From Ramlibacter monticola (GTDB lineage: Bacteria; Pseudomonadota; Gammaproteobacteria; Burkholderiales; Burkholderiaceae_C), in assembly GCF_016722785.1 (NCBI RefSeq), contig NZ_JAEQNE010000004.1, forward strand, positions 1 to 64,000: 64,000 nucleotides of DNA, in the 5' to 3' direction. Of the stretch, positions 50,636-60,172 are shown one piece after another. The notes beneath the pieces are model-generated. The model was given only the letters and a program-made list of their open reading frames with translations, did not search any database and was not told the DNA's origin. A program made the position numbers and the translations under genes. Position 1 is the first letter of the stretch; each line of letters begins with the position of its first letter.

Positions 50636-52537
50636 ATGGATCCGCGCCTGCTGCGCCTCTACAGCGATGAACTGGCGCACCTGCGGGAGCAGGGCGCGGA
50701 GTTCGCGGCGGAATTCCCCAAGATCGCCTCGCGCCTCGGCATGGAGGGCATGGAGGTCGCCGACCCGTACGTGGAACGCCTGCTGGAGGGCTTCGCTTTC
50801 CTCGCGGCGCGCGTGCAGCTGAAGCTGGAAGCGGAGCAGCCGCGGCTGATCGCGCACCTGCTGGAGGCGATCTATCCCAATTTCCTGGCGCCGGTGCCCT
50901 CCACGATGGTGGCGCGCTTCGCCGTCGATCCCGCGGACCCGAACCTGGTGAAGGGCTACGCCGTGCCGCGCGGCAGCGCGATCCTGTCGGAGCTCGCGCG
51001 CGGGCAGGACACGCACTGCGAGTTCCGCAGCGCGCACGACGTGACGCTGTGGCCCATCGAGCTGGCCGGTGTCCAGTACTTCAGCCACGCGACGGACCTG
51101 CCCCCGACCCGCGTGCCGCAGGCGCAGGGCACGCGCGGCGGGCTGCGCATCCGCCTGCGCTGCGGCGGCGGGCTCGCCTTCCGCGACCTGGGACTCGATC
51201 GCCTGGCCTTCTACATCGCCGCGCCGGACGACGTCGCCTTCCGCCTGCACGAGCTGGTGCTGGGGGCGGCCGCCGGCACGCTGGTGCACACCGGCGCGCC
51301 GGGCGAGGACCTCGCGGGGCAATGGCGCGGCGCGGCCAGCGTGCGCAGCCTGGGCTTCGGCGCCGACGAGGCGCTGCTGCCCGACTCGCTGCGGGCCTTC
51401 TCCGGCTACCGCCTGCTGCAGGAGGCCGCGGCGCTGCCGCAGCGCCTGCTGTTCTTCGAGCTGGCCGAGCTCGCGCCGCGGCTGGCGAAGGTGGCCGGCA
51501 GCGAGGTCGAACTGGTGCTGTTCCTGCAACGCGGCGAGGCGGCGCTGGAGGCGCTGGTCGACGCCGGCAGCCTGGCCCTGTTCTGCACGCCGGCGATCAA
51601 CCTGTTCCCCAAGCGCCTGGACCGCATCCAGCTCGGCACCGGCTCCTGGGATTACCACGTGGTGCCGGACCGCACACGGCCCATGGACTACGAGGTGCAC
51701 AGCATCGCCTCGGTGACCGGCTTCGGCACCGGCGCGGTGGCGCAGCAGGACTTCCTGCCGCTCTATGCGACCTACCACGATGCGCTGCCCACGCGCGAGG
51801 GTGGCACGCGCGGCTACTACACGGTGCGGCGCGAGCCGCGCCTGCTGTCCTCGAAGCAGAAGCAGCAGGGGCCGCGTTCGGCCTATGTCGGCGAGGAGGT
51901 CTGGCTCGCGCTGGTCGATCCGGCCCATGCACCCTACCGCCAGGACGTGCGGCAGCTCTCGGTCTCGGCCTGGGTGACCAACCGGGACCTGCCGACGCTG
52001 CTGCCGCGCGCCGGCGCAGTGCCGCCCGCACAGCCGCTGTGGCGGCTGGAGTCGCCCGGTCCGGTCGCGCGGGTCGACGTGCTGCGCGGTCCCACCCGGC
52101 CCGTCACGCGGCGGCCGGTCGGCGATCTCGGATGGCGGCTGGTGAGCCACCTCACCTTGAACCACCTTTCCCTGGTCGGCGAGACACCGCAGCAGGCCGC
52201 CGCGGCGCTGCGCACGATGCTGGGGCTCTACGCGCCGCCCGAGGACACCGCCTGGTCGCGGCAGGTGCAGGGCGTGCAGGGACTGCAGGCGCGGCCGGCG
52301 GTGCGGCGCCTGCCGGTGAGCGGGCCCCTGAGCTTCGGCTCCGGCGTGGAGATCGCGCTGGAACTCGACGAGCTCGCCTTCCAGGGCAGCAGTGCCTTCC
52401 TGCTGGCCAGCGTGCTGGAGCGCTTCTTCGCCCGCCACGCGGCGATCAACAGCTTCACCCAGCTTACGCTGCGCACGCCGCAGCGCGGCGAGGTGATGCG
52501 CTGGCCGCCGCGCAGCGGCCTGCGGGAGGCGCTGTGA
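50636..52537 (+). CDS. tssF: T6SS baseplate protein TssF
   Basis: The 633-residue protein is TssF (VasA/ImpG): RLLRLYSDELAHLREQGAEF at the N-terminus, then ADPYVERLLEGFAFLAARVQ and HLLEAIYPNFLAPVPSTMVA, the conserved family opening. Central segments FFELAELAPRLAKVAGSEVE and INLFPKRLDRIQLGTGSWDY follow. It forms the wedge with TssE, TssG and TssK. Its stop overlaps the GTG of tssG by four bases, so translation is coupled. Confidence 0.96.
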   Translation: MDPRLLRLYSDELAHLREQGAEFAAEFPKIASRLGMEGMEVADPYVERLLEGFAFLAARVQLKLEAEQPRLIAHLLEAIYPNFLAPVPSTMVARFAVDPADPNLVKGYAVPRGSAILSELARGQDTHCEFRSAHDVTLWPIELAGVQYFSHATDLPPTRVPQAQGTRGGLRIRLRCGGGLAFRDLGLDRLAFYIAAPDDVAFRLHELVLGAAAGTLVHTGAPGEDLAGQWRGAASVRSLGFGADEALLPDSLRAFSGYRLLQEAAALPQRLLFFELAELAPRLAKVAGSEVELVLFLQRGEAALEALVDAGSLALFCTPAINLFPKRLDRIQLGTGSWDYHVVPDRTRPMDYEVHSIASVTGFGTGAVAQQDFLPLYATYHDALPTREGGTRGYYTVRREPRLLSSKQKQQGPRSAYVGEEVWLALVDPAHAPYRQDVRQLSVSAWVTNRDLPTLLPRAGAVPPAQPLWRLESPGPVARVDVLRGPTRPVTRRPVGDLGWRLVSHLTLNHLSLVGETPQQAAAALRTMLGLYAPPEDTAWSRQVQGVQGLQARPAVRRLPVSGPLSFGSGVEIALELDELAFQGSSAFLLASVLERFFARHAAINSFTQLTLRTPQRGEVMRWPPRSGLREAL

Positions 52538-53577
52538 AGCGGGACCTGCCGGCAGGGCGCGAGCAGGCGCTGGCGGCGCTCTTCGCCGCGCTGGCGGAGA
52601 AGCCGCGCGAGCACGACTTCTTCGCGGTGCTGCGCCAGGTGGAGGCGCTGCGGCCGGACTGGCCGCGGCTCGGGCGCGCGCTGCGGCCATCGCAGGAGGC
52701 GCTGCGGCTGGGGCAGGAACCGGAGCTCGATTTCGCGCCGGCCGGCCTCGCCACCTTCACGCCCGGAGCCACGCCCCGGCTGGGCGTGCGCTTCTTCGGA
52801 CTGCTCGGCCCCCAGGGGCCCATGCCGCTGCACTTCACCGAGTCCGTGCGCGAACGCCTGCGCTATCGGGGCGACGCCACGCCGGCGCGCTTCCTCGACC
52901 TGTTCCACCACCGCCTGCTGCTGCTGTTCTACCGCGCCTGGGCCCAGGCCCAGCCCACGGCGCAGCACGACCGGCCCGAGGACGATCGCTTCGCGGCCTG
53001 GCTGGGCGCCAGCTGCGGCGAGGCCGCGGAAGCGCAGTCCGTCCGCACACTGCCCGCCAGCGCGCGCCTGTTCCAGGCCGGCCTGCTGGGCGCGCGCAGC
53101 CGCCACGCCGAGGGGCTCACCAGGCTGCTGGCCAGCCACTTCGGCGTGCCGGTGGCGATCGAGTCGCACGTGCCGCACTGGCTCGCGATGGCGCAGGACG
53201 ACCGCACCCGGCTGGGAACGTGCAGCGCGCAGCTCGGTGCGACGGCGGGTTGCGGCAGCAAGCTGCGCGACCGGCAATACAAGTTCCGCGTCGCGCTCGG
53301 CCCGCTCACGCTGGCCCAGTACCACGCCTTCCTGCCCGGCGGCACGGCCTGGCCCGCGCTCTGCGAATGGGTGCGGCACTACGCCGGGCTGGACCTGCGC
53401 TGGGACGTGCAGCTCACGCTGGCCGGCGCGCAGATCCCCGAGCCGCGGCTCGCCGGCGGCGTGCGCCTCGGCGTCACGACCTGGATCGGCCGCCGCCCCT
53501 GCGCCCGCGACCGCGGCGACCTGCGCCTGCGCCCCGTCACTTCGTCCCTGTTGCGCCCCGGAGGCCGCCATGCTTGA
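52534..53577 (+). CDS. tssG: T6SS baseplate protein TssG
   Basis: The 347-residue protein is TssG (VasB/ImpH): EKPREHDFFAVLRQVEALRP and RLGRALRPSQEALRLGQEPE at the N-terminus, then GVRFFGLLGPQGPMPLHFTE, which is the family hallmark, then ARFLDLFHHRLLLLFYRAWA. It joins TssF in the baseplate wedge. GTG 52534 lies inside the tssF stop (GTGA). Its end overlaps the tssH start by eight bases. Confidence 0.95.
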   Translation: MKRDLPAGREQALAALFAALAEKPREHDFFAVLRQVEALRPDWPRLGRALRPSQEALRLGQEPELDFAPAGLATFTPGATPRLGVRFFGLLGPQGPMPLHFTESVRERLRYRGDATPARFLDLFHHRLLLLFYRAWAQAQPTAQHDRPEDDRFAAWLGASCGEAAEAQSVRTLPASARLFQAGLLGARSRHAEGLTRLLASHFGVPVAIESHVPHWLAMAQDDRTRLGTCSAQLGATAGCGSKLRDRQYKFRVALGPLTLAQYHAFLPGGTAWPALCEWVRHYAGLDLRWDVQLTLAGAQIPEPRLAGGVRLGVTTWIGRRPCARDRGDLRLRPVTSSLLRPGGRHA

Positions 53578-56215
53578 AATCCCGCGCACCGCTCTGTTCG
53601 GCAAGCTCGATCCCGTCGCCTACAAGGCCATCGAAGGCGCCACGGTCTTCTGCAAGCTGCGCGGCAATCCCTTCGTGGAACTGCAGCACTGGCTGCACCA
53701 GATCCTCAACGCGCCGGACTCGGACCTGCACCGCATCGTGCGACAGTACGGGCTGGACGCCTCGGTGCTGGCCAGCGATCTCATGGCCTCGCTGGACCGG
53801 CTGCCGCGCGGCGCGAGTTCGATCACGGACCTTTCCACCTGGGTGGAGACCGCCACCGAGCGCGCCTGGGTCTACGCTTCGCTGCTGTACGGCGAGACGC
53901 AGGTGCGCACCGGCCATCTCGTGATCGGGCTGCTGAAGACGCCCTCGCTGCGCACCGCGCTGCTGGCGATCTCCAGGCAGTTCGAGCGCATCAAGCTGGA
54001 AGACCTGAGCGACAACTTCGGCAAGGTGCTGGCCGGCTCGCCCGAGCAGGGGCTGCGCGCCAGCGAGGCGGCCGGCGAGCCCGGCGAGGCGAGCGGGGCG
54101 ATCGCCCCCGCCGCCCTGGGAAAGCAGGAGGCGCTCAAGCGCTATGCGGTGGACCTCACCGAGCGCGCGCGCAAGGGCGAGCTCGACCCGGTGACGGGTC
54201 GCGACGAGGAGATCCGCCAGATCGTCGACATCCTCATGCGGCGGCGCCAGAACAATCCCATCCTCACCGGCGAGGCGGGCGTCGGGAAGACGGCGGTGGT
54301 GGAAGGCTTCGCGCTGCGGCTCGCCCGGGGCGACGTGCCGCCGCAGCTGAAGGACGTTGCGCTGCACGTGCTGGACCTCGGCCTGCTGCAGGCCGGCGCC
54401 AGCATGAAGGGCGAATTCGAGAACCGCCTGCGCTCCGTGATCGACGAGGTGCAGGCCTCCGCCAGGCCCATCATCCTGTTCATCGACGAGGCCCACACGC
54501 TGATGGGCGCGGGCGGCGCCGCCGGCACCGGCGATGCGGCCAACCTGCTGAAGCCGGCGCTGGCGCGCGGCAAGCTGCGCACCATCGCCGCCACCACCTG
54601 GGCCGAGTACAAGAAGCACATCGAGAAGGACCCGGCGCTGACCCGCCGCTTCCAGGTGGTGCAGGTCGGCGAGCCGGGCGAGGACAAGGCGGTCGGGATG
54701 CTGCGCGGCGTCGCCTCCGTGCTGGAGCAGCACCACCGCGTCGCCCTGCTGGACGAGGCGATCACGGCGGCAGTGCGGCTGTCGCACCGCTACATCCCGG
54801 CGCGCCAGTTGCCGGACAAGGCCGTGAGCCTGCTGGACACAGCCTGCGCGCGCGTGGCCGTGAGCCAGCACGCGACGCCGCCCGAACTGGAGGACTGCCT
54901 GCGGCGGCTGGAGGCGCTGAAGGTGGAGCGCGACATCATCGCGCGAGAGGAAGCGATCGGCATCGAGGCTGGCGAGCGCCGCAAGCGGGTGGCGCGCGGG
55001 ATGGACGAAGAGGAGACCCGGCTCGCGGTCCTGAAGCAGCGCCACGAGGAAGAGAAAGCCGTGGTCGACCGCATCCTGGCGATCCGCGCACAGCTGCGCC
55101 AGGACCAGCCCGAGACGCCGCCCGACCGCGACGCCCTCCTGCCCGAACTCGCCGGCCTGCAGGAGAAGCTGCATGCGCTGCAGGGCGACGCGCCGCTGAT
55201 CCTGCCCACCGTGGACGAACAGGCCGTGGCCAGCGTGGTGCAGGACTGGACCGGCGTCCCGGTGGGCCGCATGGTGAAGAACGAGATCGAGTCCGTTCTG
55301 CGGCTGGCCGACACGCTCAACGAGCGCGTGATCGGGCAGAAGCACGCGCTGGAGATGATCGCGCGGCGCATCCAGACTTCGCGCGCGCGGCTGGACAACC
55401 CGAACAAGCCGATCGGCGTGTTCCTGCTGTGCGGCACCTCCGGGGTCGGCAAGACGGAAACCGCGCTGGCCCTGGCGGAGTCGCTGTACGGCGGCGAGCA
55501 GAACCTCATCACGATCAACATGAGCGAGTTTCAGGAGGCGCACACCGTCTCCACGCTCAAGGGCGCGCCGCCCGGCTACGTCGGCTACGGCGAGGGCGGG
55601 GTGCTGACCGAGGCGGTGCGGCGCCGGCCCTACAGCGTGGTGCTGCTCGACGAGGTGGAGAAGGCCCACCCCGACGTCCACGAGCTGTTCTTCCAGGTCT
55701 TCGACAAGGGCTGGATGGAGGACGGCGAAGGCCGCGGCATCGACTTCAAGAACACCATCATCCTGCTCACCAGCAACGTGGGCACGGAGACGATCACGCG
55801 CCTGTGCCGCGATCCGGGCCGGGTGCCGGAGCCGGAGAGAATCGCCAGTGCGCTGCGCGAGCCGCTGCTGTCGGTGTTCCCGGCCGCCCTGCTCGGACGG
55901 CTGGTGGTGGTGCCGTACTACCCGCTGTCGGACGAGATGATGGGGCGCATCGTGCGGCTGCAACTCGATCGCATCGTGCGGCGGGTCTCGGCCAACCACG
56001 GCATCCCGCTGAAGTACGGCGAGGACGTGGTGCAGCTGGTGGTGTCGCGCTGCACCGAGGCGGAGTCGGGCGGGCGCGTGGTCGATGCGATCCTCACCAA
56101 CACCGTGCTGCCGCGGATCTCGCGCGAGTACCTGGAGCGCCTGAGCGGCGGGGAAGCGCTGAAGGGCGTGCGCCTCGGCGTGGCCGATGACGATTTCCGC
56201 TATGCCTTCGACTGA
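53570..56215 (+). CDS. tssH: T6SS AAA+ ATPase ClpV (TssH)
   Basis: The 881-residue protein is ClpV. N-terminal domain: FGKLDPVAYKAIEGATVFCK. First AAA+ domain: Walker A GEAGVGKTAVV and Walker B LFIDEAHTLMGAGG. A coiled middle domain (ERRKRVARGMDEEETRLAVL) follows. Second AAA+ domain: Walker A GTSGVGKTETALALAE and Walker B VLLDEVEKAHPDVHEL. ClpV disassembles the contracted TssB/TssC sheath for reuse. ATG 53570 overlaps the tssG end. After its stop the shared motif and then vgrG follow. Confidence 0.97.
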   Translation: MLEIPRTALFGKLDPVAYKAIEGATVFCKLRGNPFVELQHWLHQILNAPDSDLHRIVRQYGLDASVLASDLMASLDRLPRGASSITDLSTWVETATERAWVYASLLYGETQVRTGHLVIGLLKTPSLRTALLAISRQFERIKLEDLSDNFGKVLAGSPEQGLRASEAAGEPGEASGAIAPAALGKQEALKRYAVDLTERARKGELDPVTGRDEEIRQIVDILMRRRQNNPILTGEAGVGKTAVVEGFALRLARGDVPPQLKDVALHVLDLGLLQAGASMKGEFENRLRSVIDEVQASARPIILFIDEAHTLMGAGGAAGTGDAANLLKPALARGKLRTIAATTWAEYKKHIEKDPALTRRFQVVQVGEPGEDKAVGMLRGVASVLEQHHRVALLDEAITAAVRLSHRYIPARQLPDKAVSLLDTACARVAVSQHATPPELEDCLRRLEALKVERDIIAREEAIGIEAGERRKRVARGMDEEETRLAVLKQRHEEEKAVVDRILAIRAQLRQDQPETPPDRDALLPELAGLQEKLHALQGDAPLILPTVDEQAVASVVQDWTGVPVGRMVKNEIESVLRLADTLNERVIGQKHALEMIARRIQTSRARLDNPNKPIGVFLLCGTSGVGKTETALALAESLYGGEQNLITINMSEFQEAHTVSTLKGAPPGYVGYGEGGVLTEAVRRRPYSVVLLDEVEKAHPDVHELFFQVFDKGWMEDGEGRGIDFKNTIILLTSNVGTETITRLCRDPGRVPEPERIASALREPLLSVFPAALLGRLVVVPYYPLSDEMMGRIVRLQLDRIVRRVSANHGIPLKYGEDVVQLVVSRCTEAESGGRVVDAILTNTVLPRISREYLERLSGGEALKGVRLGVADDDFRYAFD

Positions 56216-56225
56216 GGCGGCCAGG

Positions 56226-56247
56226 ATGACTTTCGGCCCTGTGCGGC
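56226..56247 (+). promoter_or_regulatory. Shared T6SS upstream motif, copy 2 (before vgrG)
   Basis: ATGACTTTCGGCC followed by CTGTGCGGC lies 79 bases before the vgrG start. It matches the copy before tssA except for one missing base and the first letter. GTAAGGT lies 29 bases after TGACTT, the same spacing as CTAGAGT in copy 1. It suggests that vgrG heads its own transcript. Confidence 0.5.
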
Positions 56248-56305
56248 CCGAGGCCGCGGCCGTAAGGTCCACCGGACAACGCAAGCCGCCGCAGCGGCCC
56301 CCCGC

Positions 56306-58609
56306 ATGCCCTCACCCATCACACTGAGCTCGCCCCTTCCCGCCGGCAGCCTCCTGTTCGAGGCGATGACGGCGTCCGCCGGCCTGAGCGAGCTGGGCGA
56401 GATGCAGCTCACGCTCCTGAGCGAAAAGCCGGACCTCAGGCCCGAGGACCTGCTGGGCAAGCCGGTCACCGTGAGCGTGCACCTGCGCGAAGACCAGAAG
56501 CGCCACTTCCACGGCTACGTCACCCGTTTCGCCGTCGGCGCCCACCGGGGCAAGTACTTCGGCTACCAGGCCACCGTGCACAGCTGGCTGTGGTTCCTCA
56601 CGCGCACCGCGGACTGCCGCATCTTCCAGGAACTGAGCGTGCCGGAGATCGTCAAGCAGGTGTTCGAGGACCACGGCGTCGCCAACTTCGAGTTCAAGCT
56701 GTTCCGCGGCTACCGCAAGTGGGTCTACTGCGTGCAGTACCGGGAGAGCGACTTCAACTTCGTCGCGCGGCTGCTGGAGCACGAGGGGATCTACTGGTAC
56801 TTCGAGCACGCCGAGGGCCGGCACAAGCTGGTGCTGGTGGATTCGCAGAGCGCGCACGACGCGGCGCCCGGCTGCGAGACGCTGCCTTACATCGAGGAAG
56901 GCGCTGCCACCTCGCCGGATACCGACTGCGTGTCCGACTGGAGCTGCGCGCGCGAGGTGCGCAGCGGCAAGGCGGCGCTCACCAGCTACGACTTCGAGCG
57001 GCCCTCGACCGGGCTGAAGGTGAAGGCGGAGAAGTCGCGCAGCTACGCGCTGTCGGACTACGAGGTGTTCGACTTCCAGGGCGACTACGTGCAGTCGGGC
57101 GACGGCACGCAGTGGGTCGAGGACCGGATGGACGAACTGCAGACGCCCTTCCACGTGCTGCGCGGGTCCTCCAATGCGCAGGGCATCGCGGTGGGCCACC
57201 TGCTGAAGCTGGGCAACCATCCGCGCAAGGACCAGAACGACCAGTACCTGCTCACGTCCATGACGGTGCGAGCGCAGGTGCAGGGCTACGAATCCGGCAC
57301 GCCGGCGGGCGACTACCGCTGCGAGTTCGGCGCCATCCCCGCCACCCAGCAGTTCCGGCCCCGCAGGCGCACCCGCAAGCCCTGCGTGCAGGGCCCGCAG
57401 ACCGCCATGGTGGTGGGACCCGGCGGCGAGGAGATCTTCACCGACAAGTACGGGCGCGTGAAGATCCAGTTCCACTGGGACCGCTACGGGAAGAAGGACG
57501 AGAAGAGCTCGTGCTGGGTGCGCGTGGCGCACCCCTGGGCGGGCAAGAACTTCGGCATCGTGGACATCCCGCGCATCGGGCAGGAGGTGGTGGTCGACTT
57601 CCTGGAAGGCGACCCGGACCAGCCGCTGATCACCGGCCGGGTCTACAACGCGGAGCAGATGCCGCCCTGGGACCTGCCGGCGAACGCGACGCAGTCGGGC
57701 ATCCTCACCCGCTCCTCGAAGGGCGGCGGCTACGGCAACGCCAACGCCATCCGCTTCGAGGACAAGGGCGGCAGCGAGCAGCTCTGGATCCACGCCGAGA
57801 GGAACCAGGACATCGAGGTGGAGAAGGACGAGACCCACTGGGTGGGGCAGGACCGCAAGAAGACCATCGACCGCGACGAGACCACCCAGGTGAAGCACGA
57901 CCGGACCGAGACCGTCGACAACAACGAGACGATCACCATCCACGGCCAGCGCACCGAGACGGTGGACAAGGACGAGACCATCACCATCCACCAGAACCGC
58001 ACGGAGACGGTGGACCAGGAGGAGAAGATCACCATCCACGGCGGCCGCACCGAGGTCGTGGACAAGGAGGAGAGCATCACGATCCACGGCGGCCGCACCG
58101 AGAAGGTGGACAAGGACGAATCCATCACGATCGACGGCGGTCGCACGGAAACCGTGGCGAAGGACGAGAACATCACCATCAACGGCGGCCGCACGGAGAC
58201 GGTGGCGAAGAACGAGAGCATCACCATCAACGGCGGCCGCACCGAGACGGTGGCGAAGGACGAGAGCATCACGATCAGCGGCGGCCGCACCGAAACCGTC
58301 GCCAAGAACGAAAGCGTCACGGTCAGCGGCGGGCGCACGGTGTCCATCACCAAGGACGACGGCCTGACCGTCAGCGGCGCGCGCCAGGTGAACGTGAGCA
58401 AGGACGACGCGCTCTCCGTGGGCAAGACCTTGATGATCACCGCCGCCGACTCGATCACGCTGAAGACCGGCAGCGCCAGCATCACGATGAAGAAGGACGG
58501 CACGATCGTGATCAACGGGAAGGACATCACCGCGGATGGCTCCGGCAAGATCAACGTGAAGGCCAGCAGCAACATCGTGATGAAGGGCTCGAAGATCCTG
58601 CAGAACTGA
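56306..58609 (+). CDS. vgrG: T6SS spike protein VgrG with long repeat tail
   Basis: The 767-residue protein is a VgrG (TssI). Residues 1-500 are the gp27/gp5-like body: SLLFEAMTASAGLSELGEMQ, CVQYRESDFNFVARLLEHEG and FTDKYGRVKIQFHWDRYGKK. The VDIPRIGQEVVVDFLEGDPD segment is the gp5 OB-fold end. The C-terminal 230 residues are a beta-prism built from ten 16-residue repeats (538-697) and a final helix of KGSKILQN type. A trimer would form a long spike to which the PAAR-like protein can attach. It stands with its effector genes downstream, so it is probably the dedicated carrier for the HNH nuclease. Confidence 0.95.
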   Translation: MPSPITLSSPLPAGSLLFEAMTASAGLSELGEMQLTLLSEKPDLRPEDLLGKPVTVSVHLREDQKRHFHGYVTRFAVGAHRGKYFGYQATVHSWLWFLTRTADCRIFQELSVPEIVKQVFEDHGVANFEFKLFRGYRKWVYCVQYRESDFNFVARLLEHEGIYWYFEHAEGRHKLVLVDSQSAHDAAPGCETLPYIEEGAATSPDTDCVSDWSCAREVRSGKAALTSYDFERPSTGLKVKAEKSRSYALSDYEVFDFQGDYVQSGDGTQWVEDRMDELQTPFHVLRGSSNAQGIAVGHLLKLGNHPRKDQNDQYLLTSMTVRAQVQGYESGTPAGDYRCEFGAIPATQQFRPRRRTRKPCVQGPQTAMVVGPGGEEIFTDKYGRVKIQFHWDRYGKKDEKSSCWVRVAHPWAGKNFGIVDIPRIGQEVVVDFLEGDPDQPLITGRVYNAEQMPPWDLPANATQSGILTRSSKGGGYGNANAIRFEDKGGSEQLWIHAERNQDIEVEKDETHWVGQDRKKTIDRDETTQVKHDRTETVDNNETITIHGQRTETVDKDETITIHQNRTETVDQEEKITIHGGRTEVVDKEESITIHGGRTEKVDKDESITIDGGRTETVAKDENITINGGRTETVAKNESITINGGRTETVAKDESITISGGRTETVAKNESVTVSGGRTVSITKDDGLTVSGARQVNVSKDDALSVGKTLMITAADSITLKTGSASITMKKDGTIVINGKDITADGSGKINVKASSNIVMKGSKILQN
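57917..58396 (+). repeat. Ten 48-bp tandem repeats in vgrG
   Basis: Ten 48-base units encode 16-residue repeats of the pattern DKDESITIDGGRTETV (variants: DNNETITIHGQRTETV, AKNESITINGGRTETV). Early copies favour His/Gln at the turn and later copies Asn/Ser, so the copies have diverged by position. Copy number may vary between strains. The alternating polar/hydrophobic pattern fits a beta-helix or beta-prism spike. Confidence 0.85.
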
Positions 58610-58619
58610 GGAGCGCCCC

Positions 58620-59063
58620 ATGAGCGGAAGAGACCGGTTCGAGACCTGGGCGGCGCTCGCGCCGGTGCAGGTCGGCACCTTGCTTGCGCTGGCGGAGGAC
58701 GGCACGGCCCTCGTGCTGGACCCGGCCCGGCCGGAGGCGCCGGCGCGGCCGGCACGCGTCGCGGTGGACCTGCACGCGGGCCATGTCGGCGGCGAGGTGG
58801 TGCTGGTGTTCGAAGGCGGCGATCCCGGCCGGCCCATCGTGCTCGGAGTCCTCCAGGGCGGGATGCAGCGACCGGAGGCGCTGCCCGTGGAAGCCGACGG
58901 CCAGCGCATGGTGGTCAGCGCCAGCGAGCAACTGGTGCTGCGCTGCGGCCGCGCCCGCATCACGCTCACGCGCGCCGGCAAGGTGCTGATCGAAGGCTCC
59001 TACGTCAGCAGCCGCTCCAGCGGCGTGAACCGGATCAAAGGCGGTTCGGTGCAGCTGAACTGA
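58620..59063 (+). CDS. DUF6484-domain protein, VgrG-associated
   Basis: The 147-residue protein fits the DUF6484 family that commonly follows vgrG: it begins RFETWAALAPVQVGTLLALA, then GHVGGEVVLVFEGGDPGRPI, VLGVLQGGM and a C-terminal ITLTRAGKVLIEGSYVSSRS-like segment followed by NRIKGGSVQLN, which resembles the end of VgrG beta-prism domains (LIEGxYVxSxSxGxNRIKGGxV). It may fold like a VgrG OB/beta segment and help assemble the spike or effector. It is 11 bases after vgrG and six bases before the DUF2169 gene. Confidence 0.85.
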   Translation: MSGRDRFETWAALAPVQVGTLLALAEDGTALVLDPARPEAPARPARVAVDLHAGHVGGEVVLVFEGGDPGRPIVLGVLQGGMQRPEALPVEADGQRMVVSASEQLVLRCGRARITLTRAGKVLIEGSYVSSRSSGVNRIKGGSVQLN

Positions 59064-59068
59064 ACGCC

Positions 59069-60172
59069 ATGGAGTTCCTGAACGCCACCCGCATGGACGC
59101 GGCCTGCACCATGGGCATGGAGCGCGACGGCCGCGAGCTCCTGGTGGTGGCGATCAAGGGCAGCTTCGTGCTGCCGCGGCCGGGCGAGGGCGTGCGCCTG
59201 CACGACGCGCAGGTGCCGCTGCTGGTGGCGGACACCTTCACCGGGGAGCCCGGCTTCAGTGCGCCGCTGCACGAGATGGACTTCGCTCCCCGCAAGCCGG
59301 CCTGCGACGTGCTGCTGGTGGGCAGCGCGCACGCGGAGGGCGGCCGGCCCACGACGCACAGGCGCGTGTCCCTGCGCGTCGGCGCGCTGCACAAGGCCTG
59401 CGAGGTGGTGGGTGACCGCGCCTGGGAAGCGGGCCTGACCGGCATCCGCGCCTCGGCGCCGCGGCCCTTCCTGCGGCTGCCCCTTTCCTACGACCTTGCC
59501 TTCGGCGGGGTCGACCATGAATCGGACTACGCTTCGGAGCACGACGCCTTCCTGCCCAATCCCGTGGGCCGCGGCTGGCGCAAGCACCTGAAGAACGCCT
59601 GGGTCGACGGCCGGCCGCTGCCGAACACGGAGGAGGTCGGCCGGCCGGTGAGCTGGCCGGCGGACGTGTACGCGCCGATGGCCTTCGGCCCGCTGGGACG
59701 GGGCTGGTCCACGCGGGCCCGCTGGGCCGGCACCTACGACCAGCGCTGGCTGGACGAGCGCTTCCCTTTCCTGCCCGAGGACTTCGACGGCCGCTACCAC
59801 CAGGCCGCGCCCGAGGACCAGCAGGTGCCGCATCCGGCCGGGCCGCTGGAAGTCGAACTCACCGGCTTCACTCCCGACGGTCCGCGCCGCTTCGTGCTGC
59901 CGCACTTCCATGCGCCGGTCCACGTGTTCCCGCGCGGGGGCGGACGCGAGGACTTCGCCGCCGTGCTGGACACCATCGTCCTCGAGCCCGACGAGGAGCG
60001 CTTCACCCTGACCTGGCGAGTGACGCGGCCCCTGCGGCGCAACATGCTGGAGATCGCGCAGGTGCTGGTGGGCCGCAAAGGCCGCGAGTGGTGGCAGGAC
60101 CGCGAGGAGATCGAGGTGCCGGACCGGGCGCTGCAACCGGCGCCGCTGCCGCCGGAGGAGGTCGTTCCGTGA
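59069..60172 (+). CDS. DUF2169-domain T6SS adaptor
   Basis: The 367-residue protein is a DUF2169 member: EFLNATRMDAACTMGMERDG, LLVVAIKGSFVLPRPGEGVR, APRKPACDVLLVGSAHAEGG and ESDYASEHDAFLPNPVGRGW are typical. Proteins of this family act as adaptors that stabilise PAAR-domain effectors and load them on VgrG; this is established for the Tde2 locus of Agrobacterium tumefaciens. Here it probably serves the HNH nuclease two genes downstream. It has no signal peptide. It overlaps the next gene by four bases. Confidence 0.9.
   Translation: MEFLNATRMDAACTMGMERDGRELLVVAIKGSFVLPRPGEGVRLHDAQVPLLVADTFTGEPGFSAPLHEMDFAPRKPACDVLLVGSAHAEGGRPTTHRRVSLRVGALHKACEVVGDRAWEAGLTGIRASAPRPFLRLPLSYDLAFGGVDHESDYASEHDAFLPNPVGRGWRKHLKNAWVDGRPLPNTEEVGRPVSWPADVYAPMAFGPLGRGWSTRARWAGTYDQRWLDERFPFLPEDFDGRYHQAAPEDQQVPHPAGPLEVELTGFTPDGPRRFVLPHFHAPVHVFPRGGGREDFAAVLDTIVLEPDEERFTLTWRVTRPLRRNMLEIAQVLVGRKGREWWQDREEIEVPDRALQPAPLPPEEVVP

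Noticed and set aside
53537..56284. A 915-residue open frame on the minus strand
   Set aside because: Antisense to clpV, whose Walker motifs and length are complete.
57917..58396. Tandem repeats in vgrG as a CRISPR-like array
   Set aside because: The repeats are contiguous, in frame and coding; there are no unique spacers.
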